Of a stretch of DNA of 64,000 bases, positions 44,823 to 57,470 are shown one piece after another (positions within the stretch are counted from its first letter, which is position 1; every line of letters begins with the position of its first letter). Source of the stretch: Ornithodoros turicata (Eukaryota > Arthropoda > Arachnida > Ixodida > Argasidae). The notes beneath the pieces are model-generated. The model did no database searches and was not told the DNA's origin. It saw only the letters and a program-made list of their open reading frames with translations. Position numbers and translations under genes: made by a program. The stretch lies in the NCBI RefSeq assembly GCF_037126465.1, contig NC_088206.1, positions 49,766,841 to 49,830,840 on the forward strand, given 5' to 3'.

Positions 44823-47800
44823 CTAGTTGACAGGTGGGGGTGGAGCCTGAAGCGGTAAGGAAGGGAGGCTGAGTGTCGGATTCGGTGAAGGCGGGTTTGA
44901 GCCGATCGATGGACACCGTTTCCCGACGACCACCGTGGTCGATGATAAAGTATTGGGATGGCGTTCGATCACGTGGTGTGGACCAGAGTAGGGGGGCTGT
45001 AGAGACCGTCGGAGGGCGTCAGTCCGGAGGAAAACTTGAGATGCTGATCGGAGGTGGGGTGAAACGAAGGTCCGATGGGTACTAGGAACTCGAGGGGCAG
45101 TTGGTCGAACTCGGGAGAAGTGGTCGCGAAGGCGTCCGACATAGTCCGTTGCTGTCAACTGTAGGTTGTCAAGCGGCTGGGGGTCGAAGAACTGGCCTGG
45201 AAGGCGAAGGGAGGCCCCATAGACGAGGTCCGCTGGTGTATATTTCAGATCATCTTTCCAAGCACTGCGAATGCCCAGCAGTATCAGGGGAAGATATTCG
45301 CTCCATTTTGCGCTGTCGTCGTAGGACATTATGGCGGCTTTGAGGTGACGATGAAAACGTTCAACAATGCCGTTAGCGCACGGGTGATAGGCTGTGGTGC
45401 GACATCGGGTGGTACCAAGAAGCCGAGTGAGGGCGGAAAAGAGTCGTGATTCAAACTGACTTCCCCTGTCAGTGATTAACTGAGATGGGACTCCGAAACG
45501 GGAGATCCAAGTTGAGATGAATGCTTGCGCGACGGTCTCGGCTGTAGAATCGTGCATCGGGGCCGCCTCCGGCCATCGGGTGAAACGGTCGATGCACGTC
45601 AGGAGGTATCTGTAGTTATGAGACGGAGGCAGGGGACCGACGATGTCTATGTGGACGTGGGCGAACCTTGCGTCAGGCAAGGAGAAGGTCGAGAGGGGAG
45701 ACGCGGTGTGCCTGTGAACCTTTGCCCGTTGACATGCAAGGCAGGACCGCGTCCAGGTGCGAATGTCGGTGTTCATCGATGGCCAAACGTAATGGGTGGC
45801 TACCAAACGTTGCGTGGCTTTGACTCCAGGATGAGAAAGGCCATGAAGCGATGAGAAGATGGGCCGCCTGAACGGTTTTGGTACAAATGGTCGGGGCGAA
45901 CCGGTTGCCGTGTCACAAAAGATAGGCTGCTGGATACCCGTAAAGGGAATAGGCTGTAGGCGGAGGGACGAATTGCCGGATCGGATATGCCTAAGTTCTG
46001 GGTCCAGCTCTTGCTGCCTGGCAAGATCGGCGAGATTGATGGGGGTGTCATGGAGGGAAGAGATCCTACTGAGAGCATCGGCGGGGACGTTGTCGGTTCC
46101 TTTAACGTGCTGGAATTCAGCGTTGAACTCGGCTAGGAAGGCGAGGTGTCTGATTTCGCGTGGGGAATAGCGAGAGCTTCCAGATTGATACGCGTAGACC
46201 AGCGGCTTATGGTCTGTGAAGATGACGAATGACTTGTCTTCGAGGTAGTAGCGGAAATGTTTAACCGCTGTGAAAGCGGCGAGAAGTTCGCGACCAAAGG
46301 TGCTATATTTCTCTTCCGCAGCAGATAGTTTCTTCGAGAAAAAGGCCAGCGGCTTCCAGTGGCCGCCAATACGCTGCTGTAGCACCGCCCCCGTGGCTTG
46401 GTTGGATGCGTCCACCATGAGGGATGTAGGGGCGCCACTTACTGGGTGACTTAAGGAGGCTGCTGAAGCGAGGGCTTCCTTTGCTTGGCGGAAGGACTGC
46501 AGGGCTTGTGGAGGCCACGCGAGTCCAGCGGAGTTGGGCGTATGTGCCTTTAGGAGTTCTTCTAGCGGTCGCAGAATAGCGGCACAGTGGGGGACGAAAC
46601 GACGATAGAAGTTAACCATGCCAAGGAAGCGGCGGAGCTGGCGGATGGTTGTGGGCAAGGGAAAATCCTGGACTTGCTTGACCTTGCTTTCCAGGGGAGA
46701 AATTCCGTGCGCGTTGACCTTATGGCCCAGAAACTCCAGCTCAGGCACGCCGAACTCGCATTTATCGACGTTGATGAGCAATCCATGGTCAGATAGACGT
46801 CGGAATAAGATGCGGAGGTGCTCCGTATGTTGGTCGGGAGAAGCACTAGCAACCAGCAAATCGTCGAGGTAGGCAAATACAAAAGGGAGGCCACGCGTGA
46901 TGTTGTCGATGAACCGTTGAAAGGACTGTGCCGCATTTCGTAGGCCGAAGGGCATACGGAGGAATTCAAAAAGCCCGAAGGGTGTTACAATCGCAGTTTT
47001 CGCGATGTCTTCCTCGGCCATGGGTATTTGATGGTATGCCTTGGTTAAATCGATTTTTGAAAACGTTGTTGCTCCTGTAAGGCCGGCGGTGAAGTCGGAG
47101 ATGTTGGGAAGAGGGTAACGGTCGGGAAGTGTTGCCAAGTTTAAGGCGCGATAGTCTCCGCATGGCCTCCAGTCGCCAGTTTTTTTGGGGACCATGTGAA
47201 GAGGTGACGACCAAGTGCTGGAAGACGGTCTGACGATACCAAGCGCGAGCATATGGTCGAATTCCTGTCGTGCAATGGCCAGCTTCTCGGGGCTCAGACG
47301 ACGTGCTTTGGCGAAGACCGGCTGACCTCGCGTGACGATGCGGTGCACGACAGGGTGCTTGACGGGTTTCGTCCAGTCGCAGGGGGCAGTCAAGGATGGA
47401 AACTCGCGCAGGAGCTCCGCAGAGGCGGTGTCCTGGGGGCGGGGTTTAGTAAGACCTGCCGGTGGTGTGCACGTTGAAACGCCGTTCACAGAGAGGCCTG
47501 TAAGGTTGTCAAGCAACACACGCCTAGCGACATCGACCATAAGGTTATTGTGCGCTAGGAAATCGCTTCCTAAGATGCAGTGCGTAGTGTCTGCCACCAA
47601 AAAGACCCAATGGAAGACACGACGTAGCCCAAAATCGAGAGGCAAGGATCGGCGGTAGTACACTGCAATGCGGGAACCATTTACTGCGGTCAAATACATG
47701 ATAGGGGAACGTCGTCGATCTTGGGTAGATGCGGGGAGAACACTAACTTCAGCGCCAGTATCGACAAGGAAATTCTGGCTTCCGGACCGATTTTTGAGGT

Positions 47801-47894
47801 AGAAGAGGCGACCGTGCCGCGTAGTCTGGGGTTTCCTGGTCGCCGTTAGGAGTCCCCGGTGAAGTTTCCCTGCCAGCGGCATGGTGATTCGCAA
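44823..47894 (-). CDS. pol: Pol polyprotein of the Ty3 element (protease, RT, RNase H, integrase)
   Basis: The frame has 1023 codons without interruption. Counting from 47894: aspartic protease DTGA at 45-48; reverse transcriptase with DYRALN near 247-252 and catalytic YLDD at 342-345; RNase H with Asp 495 (MVDASN), Glu 536 (FGREL) and Asp 561 (TDHKP); integrase zinc finger His 684, His 688, Cys 718, Cys 721; integrase catalytic Asp 750 (HIDIVGP), Asp 809 (TDRGSQF) and Glu 845 (GIVERF), a DD35E spacing. The order RT-RNase H-integrase is that of Ty3/gypsy. It overlaps gag by 49 nt in the -1 frame and has no suitable own ATG at its start, so expression by -1 frameshifting is likely. All catalytic residues are present. 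Confidence 0.95.
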   Translation of the reverse strand: MRITMPLAGKLHRGLLTATRKPQTTRHGRLFYLKNRSGSQNFLVDTGAEVSVLPASTQDRRRSPIMYLTAVNGSRIAVYYRRSLPLDFGLRRVFHWVFLVADTTHCILGSDFLAHNNLMVDVARRVLLDNLTGLSVNGVSTCTPPAGLTKPRPQDTASAELLREFPSLTAPCDWTKPVKHPVVHRIVTRGQPVFAKARRLSPEKLAIARQEFDHMLALGIVRPSSSTWSSPLHMVPKKTGDWRPCGDYRALNLATLPDRYPLPNISDFTAGLTGATTFSKIDLTKAYHQIPMAEEDIAKTAIVTPFGLFEFLRMPFGLRNAAQSFQRFIDNITRGLPFVFAYLDDLLVASASPDQHTEHLRILFRRLSDHGLLINVDKCEFGVPELEFLGHKVNAHGISPLESKVKQVQDFPLPTTIRQLRRFLGMVNFYRRFVPHCAAILRPLEELLKAHTPNSAGLAWPPQALQSFRQAKEALASAASLSHPVSGAPTSLMVDASNQATGAVLQQRIGGHWKPLAFFSKKLSAAEEKYSTFGRELLAAFTAVKHFRYYLEDKSFVIFTDHKPLVYAYQSGSSRYSPREIRHLAFLAEFNAEFQHVKGTDNVPADALSRISSLHDTPINLADLARQQELDPELRHIRSGNSSLRLQPIPFTGIQQPIFCDTATGSPRPFVPKPFRRPIFSSLHGLSHPGVKATQRLVATHYVWPSMNTDIRTWTRSCLACQRAKVHRHTASPLSTFSLPDARFAHVHIDIVGPLPPSHNYRYLLTCIDRFTRWPEAAPMHDSTAETVAQAFISTWISRFGVPSQLITDRGSQFESRLFSALTRLLGTTRCRTTAYHPCANGIVERFHRHLKAAIMSYDDSAKWSEYLPLILLGIRSAWKDDLKYTPADLVYGASLRLPGQFFDPQPLDNLQLTATDYVGRLRDHFSRVRPTAPRVPSTHRTFVSPHLRSASQVFLRTDALRRSLQPPYSGPHHVIERHPNTLSSTTVVVGKRCPSIGSNPPSPNPTLSLPSLPLQAPPPPVN

Positions 47895-48700
47895 CGTCGT
47901 GCCCTGCGGCCGAAACGACGATGGTACCAGCAGACTGGACGACGGTTGGATGACGATGGCGGGGTTGGAGAGCGTACTATTCTGCGGGACTGTCCAGCCC
48001 GACCAGGAGAGTGGCTGTCGCGGCGCGTGGGCCTGTTGAAGGCGTCGGCGAGCCGCTTTATTTCATCACGTAAAGCGATGAGTTCCGAGTTTTCCGAGGA
48101 CGCCGATGAAGAGGTGCAGGTACCGCAGGCTTCGGGTGAGGATTGCGGATGGGTGCTGTTCACCGCAGAGAGAGTGTGCGCAGAAGCTTGGCCGGATGCA
48201 ATTTCCGTTACCTTGTCGGCGCGTGCTGCGAGGGACGGAAGGTCGCTGTCGTCCGAAGCGGATAAGACCAGCTGTACGGACGGAGGCAGTCGAGGAAGAA
48301 AAAGCTCGCGAAGGAGCTTGGGGTCGAAGGTGGAGCTTCCGATCAAATGCTGCATTTGCCGCAAAACTTGGGAGGGCTTGCGGTCGCCAAGAGGCTCGTT
48401 CAGCACTAATTCTTGTAAGCGCTGGCGGTCAGAGGGAGAGGTTCGCTCGACGACGGCAATCTTCAAGGCGTCGTACGAAGCGTCAGCGGGAGGACAGTTG
48501 ACGATGTCTGCCACCTCGATGAGAATGTCTTCGGGGAGGGCGGACAAGGCATGGTGAAATTTCGTTACTTGGGATGTGATGTGCGCCAAGGTGAACTGTG
48601 ACTCTGCTTGCCGAAACCATATGTCCGGGCGTGAACGGGTAAAAGGCGGCAGTCGTACGGCGAAGGAGGATACCAGGGGCTGCGTACCGTTGCCATCCAT
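47846..48700 (-). CDS. gag: Gag protein of the Ty3 element
   Basis: ATG at 48700 (MDGNGTQP) was chosen because an upstream GTG lies inside the primer-binding site. About 284 residues. The middle matches the layout of Ty3 capsids ([17 protein letters not shown], then [12 protein letters not shown], then [11 protein letters not shown]). A Ser/Arg-rich linker follows, and a single knuckle of Cys-x2-His-x9-Cys-x3-Cys ([18 protein letters not shown]) close to the C-terminus in place of the usual CCHC. It packages element RNA and forms the particle. Its stop lies within the start of pol. Confidence 0.9.
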   Translation of the reverse strand: MDGNGTQPLVSSFAVRLPPFTRSRPDIWFRQAESQFTLAHITSQVTKFHHALSALPEDILIEVADIVNCPPADASYDALKIAVVERTSPSDRQRLQELVLNEPLGDRKPSQVLRQMQHLIGSSTFDPKLLRELFLPRLPPSVQLVLSASDDSDLPSLAARADKVTEIASGQASAHTLSAVNSTHPQSSPEACGTCTSSSASSENSELIALRDEIKRLADAFNRPTRRDSHSPGRAGQSRRIVRSPTPPSSSNRRPVCWYHRRFGRRARRCESPCRWQGNFTGDS

Positions 48701-48719
48701 GATCACGTCCGGGTCACCA
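48701..48719 (-). other. Primer-binding site, complementary to tRNA-Trp
   Basis: tggtgacccggacgtgatc on the minus strand follows the 5' LTR after one base. It matches the 3' end of animal tRNA-Trp (from memory) at all but one or two positions. The gag ATG abuts it directly. Confidence 0.7.
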
Positions 48720-48720
48720 G

Positions 48721-48824
48721 TGTGGAAGACGACTGATCAGACCAGGGCGATAGGCAGAACTGACTGTTTATTCCAGAGCGCGAGGGGAGACCGCGCTTGG
48801 TGTCGCGCGGATATGGCCGCTACA
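48721..48824 (-). repeat. 5' LTR of the Ty3 element (104 bp)
   Basis: It has the same sequence as 44654-44757. At 104 bp it is unusually short for this class. Confidence 0.95.
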
Positions 48825-49517
48825 CGCGAACATATCTGGCGAGACTGGACAGCTGAATTTTAATGTCTTTTTTTTTTCATTGGGTGTGGTGTATCATGGT
48901 ATTCTCATATGAGAACTATCACTTTATTATATGTGATCATGCTTATTTCGTGTAATGGGTCTGGATTTCACACGTGCACTCACACATATTTGGGGACGTT
49001 TGGTGTGGCGGGCGCGCTGAGCAAGCCCGGAACGAGGGCAGGGCAGGGCAGGGCAGGGCAGGGTAGGGTAGGGTAGGGTAGGGTAGGGTAGGGTAGGGTA
49101 GGGTAGGGTAGGGTAGGTTAGGTTAGGTTAGGTTAGGTTAGGTTAGGTTAGGGTAGGGTAGGGTAGGTTAGGGTAGGGTAGGGTAGGGTAGGGTAGGGTA
49201 GGTTAGGGTAGGGTAGGGTAGGGTAGGGTAGGGTAGGGCAGGGCAGGGCAGGGCAGGTCAGGTCAGGTCAGGTCAGCTTAGCTTAGCTTAGCTTAGGGAC
49301 ACACATAGGTTACCTTGGGACATATTTCGTTCCCGTGAGAGTCCTGTACGAGGGTCAGTTAGGTTAGGTGTTCTGGCATATTTCGTTCGCGTAGGAGTTC
49401 GAGACGGGGGAATAACACCGGTGCATGCGCAATAGAGCGGAAATGAGGTAACTAAGGTAACTAAGGTAAGGTGAAGTACAAAGTACAGCAGAAATTGAGG
49501 AAGCAATAACCGGGCCG
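48825..49517 (+). repeat. Array unit 3, part right of the Ty3 insertion
   Basis: It resumes at cgcgaacatatctgg. Pentamer tract about 49035-49296 with several GGTTA blocks. Confidence 0.95.
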
Positions 49518-50822
49518 GTGAGTAGCGCCACCGCAGAATTGCACGGCATCCTAAAAGCTCTGCGGCACATTGGCAGCTCTCCCGCGAACAAATGTGTCGT
49601 CTGTACAGACTCCAAGGTAGCCGTGGAAACCATCAGAAAACAGAACCCCGACGACCTGCTCGTGTACAATATTGCAAAAGCCTTCACCTCTACTGCAAGA
49701 AACGGACACACAGTCTCTCTGCAGTGGGTTCCTTCACACTGCGGAATGCCAGGAAATGAAAACCAAGCAGACTACCAGCAAAACCAAGTTGTCTAAAATC
49801 CCTTTTTCCGAGTCAGATGCGAAGAGGTCACTCAGAAAATCCACAAGTAGAAGATCAAACAGGTCATGGAAACATGTCCAGCGGGAGTCCGATTACATGA
49901 CCCACATCACCCCGACTCACAAACAGTCATCCCACACGACAAGGGCCGAAGCCTCGAGATAGCTATTCACCGGATCCGTCTTGGTGCTTTATATTAGAGC
50001 ACTGCACGGGCCCGGGCTTACCCGAAAGCTCGGCCCGGCCCGGGCTTTGCGTTTTTTATGCGGGCCTGGTCCGGGCTCGGGTTTCAGCCACCAGGCCCGG
50101 GTCGGGTACGGGCTCGACAACGGCGACCATGGTCGGGCATGTACGCGAACATATCTGGCGAGACTGGACAGCTGAATTTTAATGTCTCTTTTTTTTTCAT
50201 TGGGTGTGGTGTATCATGGTATTCTCATATGAGAACTATCACTTTATTATATGTGATCATGCTTATTTCGTGTAATCGGTCTGGATTTCACACGTGCACT
50301 CACACATATTTGGGGACGTTTGGTGTGGCGGGCGCGCTGAGCAAGCCCGGAACGAGGGCAGGTCAGGTCAGGTCAGGTCAGGTCAGGTTAGGGTAGGGTA
50401 GGGTAGGGTAGGGTAGGGTAGGGTAGGGTAGGGTAGGGTAGGGTAGGGTAGGGTAGGGTAGGGTAGGGTAGGGTAGGGTAGGGTAGGGTAGGGTAGGGTA
50501 GGTTAGGTTAGGGTAGGGTAGGGTAGGGTAGGGTAGGGCAGGGCAGGTCAGGTCAGGTCAGGTCAGGTCAGGTCAGCTTAGCTTAGCTTAGCTTAGCTTA
50601 GGGACACACATAGGTTACCCTGGGACATATTTCGTTCCCGTGAGAGTCCTGTACGAGGGTCAGTTAGGTTAGGTGTTCTGGCATATTTCGTTCGCGTAGG
50701 AGTTCGAGACGGGGGAATAACACCGGTGCATGCGCAATAGAGCGGAAATGAGGTAACTAAGGTAACTAAGGTAAGGTGAAGTACAAAGTACAGCAGAAAT
50801 TGAGGAAGCAATAACCGGGCCG
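49518..50822 (+). repeat. Array unit 4 (1305 bp)
   Basis: Tract 50355-50601 starts with GGTCA rather than GGGCA, as in unit 7, and has a long uninterrupted GGGTA block. Confidence 0.95.
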
Positions 50823-52176
50823 GTGAGTAGCGCCACCGCAGAATTGCACGGCATCCTAAAAGCTCTGCGGCACATTGGCAGCTCTCCCGCGAACAAATGT
50901 GTCGTCTGTACAGACTCCAAGGTAGCCGTGGAAACCATCAGAAAACAGAACCCCGACGACCTGCTCGTGTACAATATTGCAAAAGCCTTCACCTCTACTG
51001 CAAGAAACGGACACACAGTCTCTCTGCAGTGGGTTCCTTCACACTGCGGAATGCCAGGAAATGAAAACCAAGCAGACTACCAGCAAAACCAAGTTGTCTA
51101 AAATCCCTTTTTCCGAGTCAGATGCGAAGAGGTCACTCAGAAAATCCACAAGTAGAAGATCAAACAGGTCATGGAAACATGTCCAGCGGGAGTCCGATTA
51201 CATGACCCACATCACCCCGACTCACAAACAGTCATCCCACACGACAAGGGCCGAAGCCTCGAGATAGCTATTCACCGGATCCGTCTTGGTGCTTTATATT
51301 AGAGCACTGCACGGGCCCGGGCTTACCCGAAAGCTCGGCCCGGCCCGGGCTTTGCGTTTTCTATGCGGGCCTGGGCCGGGCTCGGGTTTCAGCCACCGGG
51401 CCCTGGTCGGGTACGGGCTCGACAACGGCGACCATGGTCGGGCATGTACGCGAACATATCTGGCGAGACTGGACAGCTGAATTTTAATGTCTTTTTTTTT
51501 TCATTGGGTGTGGTGTATCATGGTATTCTCATATGGGAACTATCACTTTATTATATGTGATCATGCTTATTTCGTGTAATGGGTCTGGATTTCACACGTG
51601 CACTCACACATATTTGGGGACGTTTGGTGTGGCGGGCGCGCTGAGCAAGCCCGGAACGAGGGCAGGGCAGGGCAGGGCAGGGCAGGGTAGGGTAGGGTAG
51701 GGTAGGGTAGGGTAGGGTAGGGTAGGGTAGGGTAGGGTAGGGTAGGGTAGGGTAGGGTAGGTTAGGTTAGGTTAGGTTAGGTTAGGTTAGGTTAGGTTAG
51801 GGTAGGGTAGGGTAGGGTAGGTTAGGGTAGGGTAGGGTAGGGTAGGTTAGGGTAGGGTAGGGTAGGGTAGGGTAGGGTAGGGTAGGGTAGGGTAGGGTAG
51901 GGCAGGGCAGGGCAGGGCAGGTCAGGTCAGGTCAGCTTAGCTTAGCTTAGCTTAGGGACACACATAGGTTACCTTGGGACATATTTCGTTCCCGTGAGAG
52001 TCCTGTACGAGGGTCAGTTAGGTTAGGTGTTCTGGCATATTTCGTTCGCGTAGGAGTTCGAGACGGGGGAATAACACCGGTGCATGCGCAATAGAGCGGA
52101 AATGAGGTAACTAAGGTAACTAAGGTAAGGTGAAGTACAAAGTACAGCAGAAATTGAGGAAGCAATAACCTGGCCG
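50823..52176 (+). repeat. Array unit 5 (1354 bp)
   Basis: Tract 51659-51956. It shares the GC-block variant ggccctggtcg and gcgttttctatg with unit 9. Confidence 0.95.
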
Positions 52177-53522
52177 GTGAGTAGCGCCACCGCAGAATTG
52201 CACGGCATCCTAAAAGCTCTGCGGCACATTGGCAGCTCTCCCGCGAACAAATGTGTCGTCTGTACAGACTCCAAGGTAGCCGTGGAAACCATCAGAAAAC
52301 AGAACCCCGACGACCTGCTCGTGTACAATATTGCAAAAGCCTTCACCTCTACTGCAAGAAACGGACACACAGTCTCTCTGCAGTGGGTTCCTTCACACTG
52401 CGGAATGCCAGGAAATGAAAACCAAGCAGACTACCAGCAAAACCAAGTTGTCTAAAATCCCTTTTTCCGAGTCAGATGCGAAGAGGTCACTCAGAAAATC
52501 CACAAGTAGAAGATCAAACAGGTCATGGAAACATGTCCAGCGGGAGTCCGATTACATGACCCACATCACCCCGACTCACAAACAGTCATCCCACACGACA
52601 AGGGCCGAAGCCTCGAGATAGCTATTCACCGGATCCGTCTTGGTGCTTTATATTAGAGCACTGCACGGGCCCGGGCTTACCCGAAAGCTCGGCCCGGCCC
52701 GGGCTTTGCGTTTTTTATGCGGGCCTGGTCCGGGCTCGGGTTTCAGCCACCGGGCCCGGGTCGGGTACGGGCTCGACAACGGCGACCATGGTCGGGCATG
52801 TACGCGAACATATCTGGCGAGACTGGACAGCTGAATTTTAATGTCTCTTTTTTTTTTCATTGGGTGTGGTGTATCATGGTATTCTCATATGAGAACTATC
52901 ACTTTATTATATGTGATCATGCTTATTTCGTGTAATCGGTCTGGATTTCACACGTGCACTCACACATATTTGGGGACGTTTGGTGTGGCGGGCGCGCTGA
53001 GCAAGCCCGGAACGAGGGCAGGGCAGGGCAGGGCAGGGCAGGGCAGGGCAGGGCAGGGCAGGGCAGGGCAGGGCAGGGTAGGGTAGGGTAGGTTAGGTTA
53101 GGTTAGGTTAGGTTAGGGTAGGGTAGGGTAGGGTAGGGTAGGGTAGGGTAGGGTAGGGTAGGGTAGGGTAGGTTAGGTTAGGTTAGGTTAGGTTAGGTTA
53201 GGTTAGGTTAGGTTAGGTTAGGTTAGGGTAGGGTAGGGTAGGGCAGGGCAGGGCAGGTCAGGTCAGGTCAGGTCAGCTTAGCTTAGCTTAGCTTAGTTTA
53301 GGGACACACATAGGTTACCTTGGGACATATTTCGTTCCCGTGAGAGTCCTGTACGAGGGTCAGTTAGGTTAGGTGTTCTGGCATATTTCGTTCGCGTAGG
53401 AGTTCGAGACGGGGGAATAACACCGGTGCATGCGCAATAGAGCGGAAATGAGGTAACTATGGTAACTAAGGTAAGGTGAAGTACAAAGTACAGCAGAAAT
53501 TGAGGAAGCAATAACCGGGCCG
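52177..53522 (+). repeat. Array unit 6 (1346 bp)
   Basis: Tract 53015-53301, with the longest pure GGTTA run in the window (about 12 copies, 53170-53226). Confidence 0.95.
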
Positions 53523-54815
53523 GTGAGTAGCGCCACCGCAGAATTGCACGGCATCCTAAAAGCTCTGCGGCACATTGGCAGCTCTCCCGCGAACAAATGT
53601 GTCGTCTGTACAGACTCCAAGGTAGCCGTGGAAACCATCAGAAAACAGAACCCCGACGACCTGCTCGTGTACAATATTGCAAAAGCCTTCACCTCTACTG
53701 CAAGAAACGGACACACAGTCTCTCTGCAGTGGGTTCCTTCACACTGCGGAATGCCAGGAAATGAAAACCAAGCAGACTACCAGCAAAACCAAGTTGTCTA
53801 TAATCCCTTTTTCCGAGTCAGATGCGAAGAGGTCACTCAGAAAATCCACAAGTAGAAGATCAAACAGGTCATGGAAACATGTCCAGCGGGAGTCCGATTA
53901 CATGACCCACATCACCCCGACTCACAAACAGTCATCCCACACGACAAGGGCCGAAGCCTCGAGATAGCTATTCACCGGATCCGTCTTGGTGCTTTATATT
54001 AGAGCACTGCACGGGCCCGGGCTTACCCGAAAGCTCGGCCCGGCCCGGGCTTTGCGTTTTTTATGCGGGCCTGGTCCGGGCTCGGGTTTCAGCCACCGGG
54101 CCCGGGTCGGGTACGGGCTCGACAACGGCGACCATGGTCGGGCATGTACGCGAACATATCTGGCGAGACTGGACAGCTGAATTTTAATGTCTCTTTTTTT
54201 TTTTTCATTGGGTGTGGTGTATCATGGTATTCTCATATGAGAACTATCACTTTATTATATGTGATCATGCTTATTTCGTGTAATCGGTCTGGATTTCACA
54301 CGTGCACTCACACATATTTGGGGACGTTTGGTGTGGCGGGCGCGCTGAGCAAGCCCGGAACGAGGGCAGGTCAGGTCAGGTCAGGTCAGGTCAGGTCAGG
54401 TTAGGGTAGGGTAGGGTAGGTTAGGGTAGGGTAGGGTAGGGTAGGGTAGGGTAGGGTAGGGTAGGGTAGGGTAGGGTAGGGTAGGGTAGGTTAGGTTAGG
54501 TTAGGGTAGGGTAGGGTAGGGTAGGGCAGGGCAGGGCAGGTCAGGTCAGGTCAGGTCAGGTCAGGTCAGCTTAGCTTAGCTTAGCTTAGCTTAGGGACAC
54601 ACATAGGTTACCCTGGGACATATTTCGTTCCCGTGAGAGTCCTGTACGAGGGTCAGTTAGGTTAGGTGTTCTGGCATATTTCGTTCGCGTAGGAGTTCGA
54701 GACGGGGGAATAACACCGGTGCATGCGCAATAGAGCGGAAATGAGGTAACTAAGGTAACTAAGGTAAGGTGAAGTACAAAGTACAGCAGAAATTGAGGAA
54801 GCAATAACCGGGCCG
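53523..54815 (+). repeat. Array unit 7 (1293 bp)
   Basis: Tract 54363-54595 begins with GGTCA. A single A>T change removes the common TAA after the RNase H fragment, lengthening the open frame to 53855. Confidence 0.95.
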
Positions 54816-56120
54816 GTGAGTAGCGCCACCGCAGAATTGCACGGCATCCTAAAAGCTCTGCGGCACATTGGCAGCTCTCCCGCGAACAAATGTGTCGTCT
54901 GTACAGACTCCAAGGTAGCCGTGGAAACCATCAGAAAACAGAACCCCGACGACCTGCTCGTGTACAATATTGCAAAAGCCTTCACCTCTACTGCAAGAAA
55001 CGGACACACAGTCTCTCTGCAGTGGGTTCCTTCACACTGCGGAATGCCAGGAAATGAAAACCAAGCAGACTACCAGCAAAACCAAGTTGTCTAAAATCCC
55101 TTTTTCCGAGTCAGATGCGAAGAGGTCACTCAGAAAATCCACAAGTAGAAGATCAAACAGGTCATGGAAACATGTCCAGCGGGAGTCCGATTACATGACC
55201 CACATCACCCCGACTCACAAACAGTCATCCCACAAGACAAGGGCCGAAGCCTCGAGATAGCTATTCACCGGATCCGTCTTGGTGCTTTATATTAGAGCAC
55301 TGCACGGGCCCGGGCTTACCCGAAAGCTCGGCCCGGCCCGGGCTTTGCGTTTTTTATGCGGGCCTGGGCCGGGCTCGGGTTTCAGCCACCGGGCCCGGGT
55401 CGGGTACGGGCTCGACAACGGCGACCATGGTCGGGCATGTACGCGAACATATCTGGCGAGACTGGACAGCTGAATTTTAATGTCTTTTTTTTTTTCATTG
55501 GGTGTGGTGTATCATGGTATTCTCATATGAGAACTATCACTTTATTATATGTGATCATGCTTATTTCGTGTAATGGGTCTGGATTTCACACGTGCACTCA
55601 CACATATTTGGGGACGTTTGGTGTGGCGGGCGCGCTGAGCAAGCCCGGAACGAGGGCAGGGCAGGGCAGGGCAGGGCAGGGTAGGGTAGGGTAGGGTAGG
55701 TTAGGTTAGGTTAGGTTAGGTTAGGGTAGGGTAGGGTAGGGTAGGGTAGGGTAGGGTAGGTTAGGTTAGGTTAGGTTATGTTAGGTTAGGTTAGGGTAGG
55801 GTAGGGTAGGGTAGGGTAGGGCAGGGCAGGGCAGGGCAGGTCAGGTCAGGTCAGGTCAGGTCAGGTCAGCTTAGCTTAGCTTAGCTTAGCTTAGCTTAGG
55901 GACACACATAGGTTACCTTGGGACATATTTCGTTCCCGTGAGAGTCCTGTACGAGGGTCAGTTAGGTTAGGTGTTCTGGCATATTTCGTTCGCGTAGGAG
56001 TTCGAGACGGGGGAATAACACCGGTGCATGCGCAATAGAGCGGAAATGAGGTAACTAAGGTAACTAAGGTAAGGTGAAGTACAAAGTACAGCAGAAATTG
56101 AGGAAGCAATAACCGGGCCG
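54816..56120 (+). repeat. Array unit 8 (1305 bp)
   Basis: Tract 55653-55901 with two GGTTA blocks, the second interrupted by one GTTAT variant (ttatgtta). Confidence 0.95.
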
Positions 56121-57470
56121 GTGAGTAGCGCCACCGCAGAATTGCACGGCATCCTAAAAGCTCTGCGGCACATTGGCAGCTCTCCCGCGAACAAATGTGT
56201 CGTCTGTACAGACTCCAAGGTAGCCGTGGAAACCATCAGAAAACAGAACCCCGACGACCTGCTCGTGTACAATATTGCAAAAGCCTTCACCTCTACTGCA
56301 AGAAACGGACACACAGTCTCTCTGCAGTGGGTTCCTTCACACTGCGGAATGCCAGGAAATGAAAACCAAGCAGACTACCAGCAAAACCAAGTTGTCTAAA
56401 ATCCCTTTTTCCGAGTCAGATGCGAAGAGGTCACTCAGAAAATCCACAAGTAGAAGATCAAACAGGTCATGGAAACATGTCCAGCGGGAGTCCGATTACA
56501 TGACCCACATCACCCCGACTCACAAACAGTCATCCCACACGACAAGGGCCGAAGCCTCGAGATAGCTATTCACCGGATCCGTCTTGGTGCTTTATATTAG
56601 AGCACTGCACGGGCCCGGGCTTACCCGAAAGCTCGGCCCGGCCCGGGCTTTGCGTTTTCTATGCGGGCCTGGGCCGGGCTCGGGTTTCAGCCACCGGGCC
56701 CTGGTCGGGTACGGGCTCGACAACGGCGACCATGGTCGGGCATGTACGCGAACATATCTGGCGAGACTGGACAGCTGAATTTTAATGTCTTTTTTTTTTT
56801 CATTGGGTGTGGTGTATCATGGTATTCTCATATGAGAACTATCACTTTATTATATGTGATCATGCTTATTTCGTGTAATCGGTCTGGATTTCACACGTGC
56901 ACTCACACATATTTGGGGACGTTTGGTGTGGCGGGCGCGCTGAGCAAGCCCGGAACGAGGGCAGGGCAGGGCAGGGCAGGTCAGGTCAGGTCAGGTCAGG
57001 TCAGGTCAGGTCAGGTCAGGTCAGGTCAGGTCAGGTCAGGTCAGGTCAGGTTAGGGTAGGGTAGGGTAGGGTAGGGTAGGGTAGGGTAGGTTAGGGTAGG
57101 GTAGGGTAGGGTAGGGTAGGGTAGGGTAGGGTAGGGTAGGTTAGGTTAGGGTAGGGTAGGGTAGGGTAGGGTAGGGCAGGGCAGGGCAGGGCAGGTCAGG
57201 TCAGGTCAGGTCAGGTCAGGTCAGCTTAGCTTAGCTTAGCTTAGCTTAGGGACACACATAGGTTACCCTGGGACATATTTCGTTCCCGTGAGAGTCCTGT
57301 ACGAGGGTTAGTTAGGTTAGGTGTTCTGGCATATTTCGTTCGCGTAGGAGTTCGAGACGGGGGAATAACACCGGTGCATGCGCAATAGAGCGGAAATGAG
57401 GTAACTAAGGTAACTAAGGTAAGGTGAAGTACAAAGTACAGCAGAAATTGAGGAAGCAATAACCGGGCCG
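56121..57470 (+). repeat. Array unit 9 (1350 bp)
   Basis: Tract 56957-57251 with about 15 GGTCA copies near its start, suggesting local expansion. Confidence 0.95.

Larger units (their letters stand above)
44654..48824 (-). mobile_element. Ty3/gypsy retrotransposon, CsRn1-like, apparently intact
   Basis: The element is 4171 bp on the minus strand: 5' LTR 48721-48824, primer-binding site 48701-48719, gag, overlapping pol, purine tract 44758-44770, 3' LTR 44654-44757. Identical LTRs mean a very recent insertion. A primer site matching tRNA-Trp and a Gag knuckle of the CHCC order are traits I recall for the CsRn1 clade of Ty3/gypsy elements. The host satellite is homogeneous around it, so the element also provides a unique landmark in the array. 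Confidence 0.9.

Noticed and set aside
44823..48706. Plus-strand frames across the Ty3 element (for example 47859-48557)
   Set aside because: They are antisense shadows of gag and pol.
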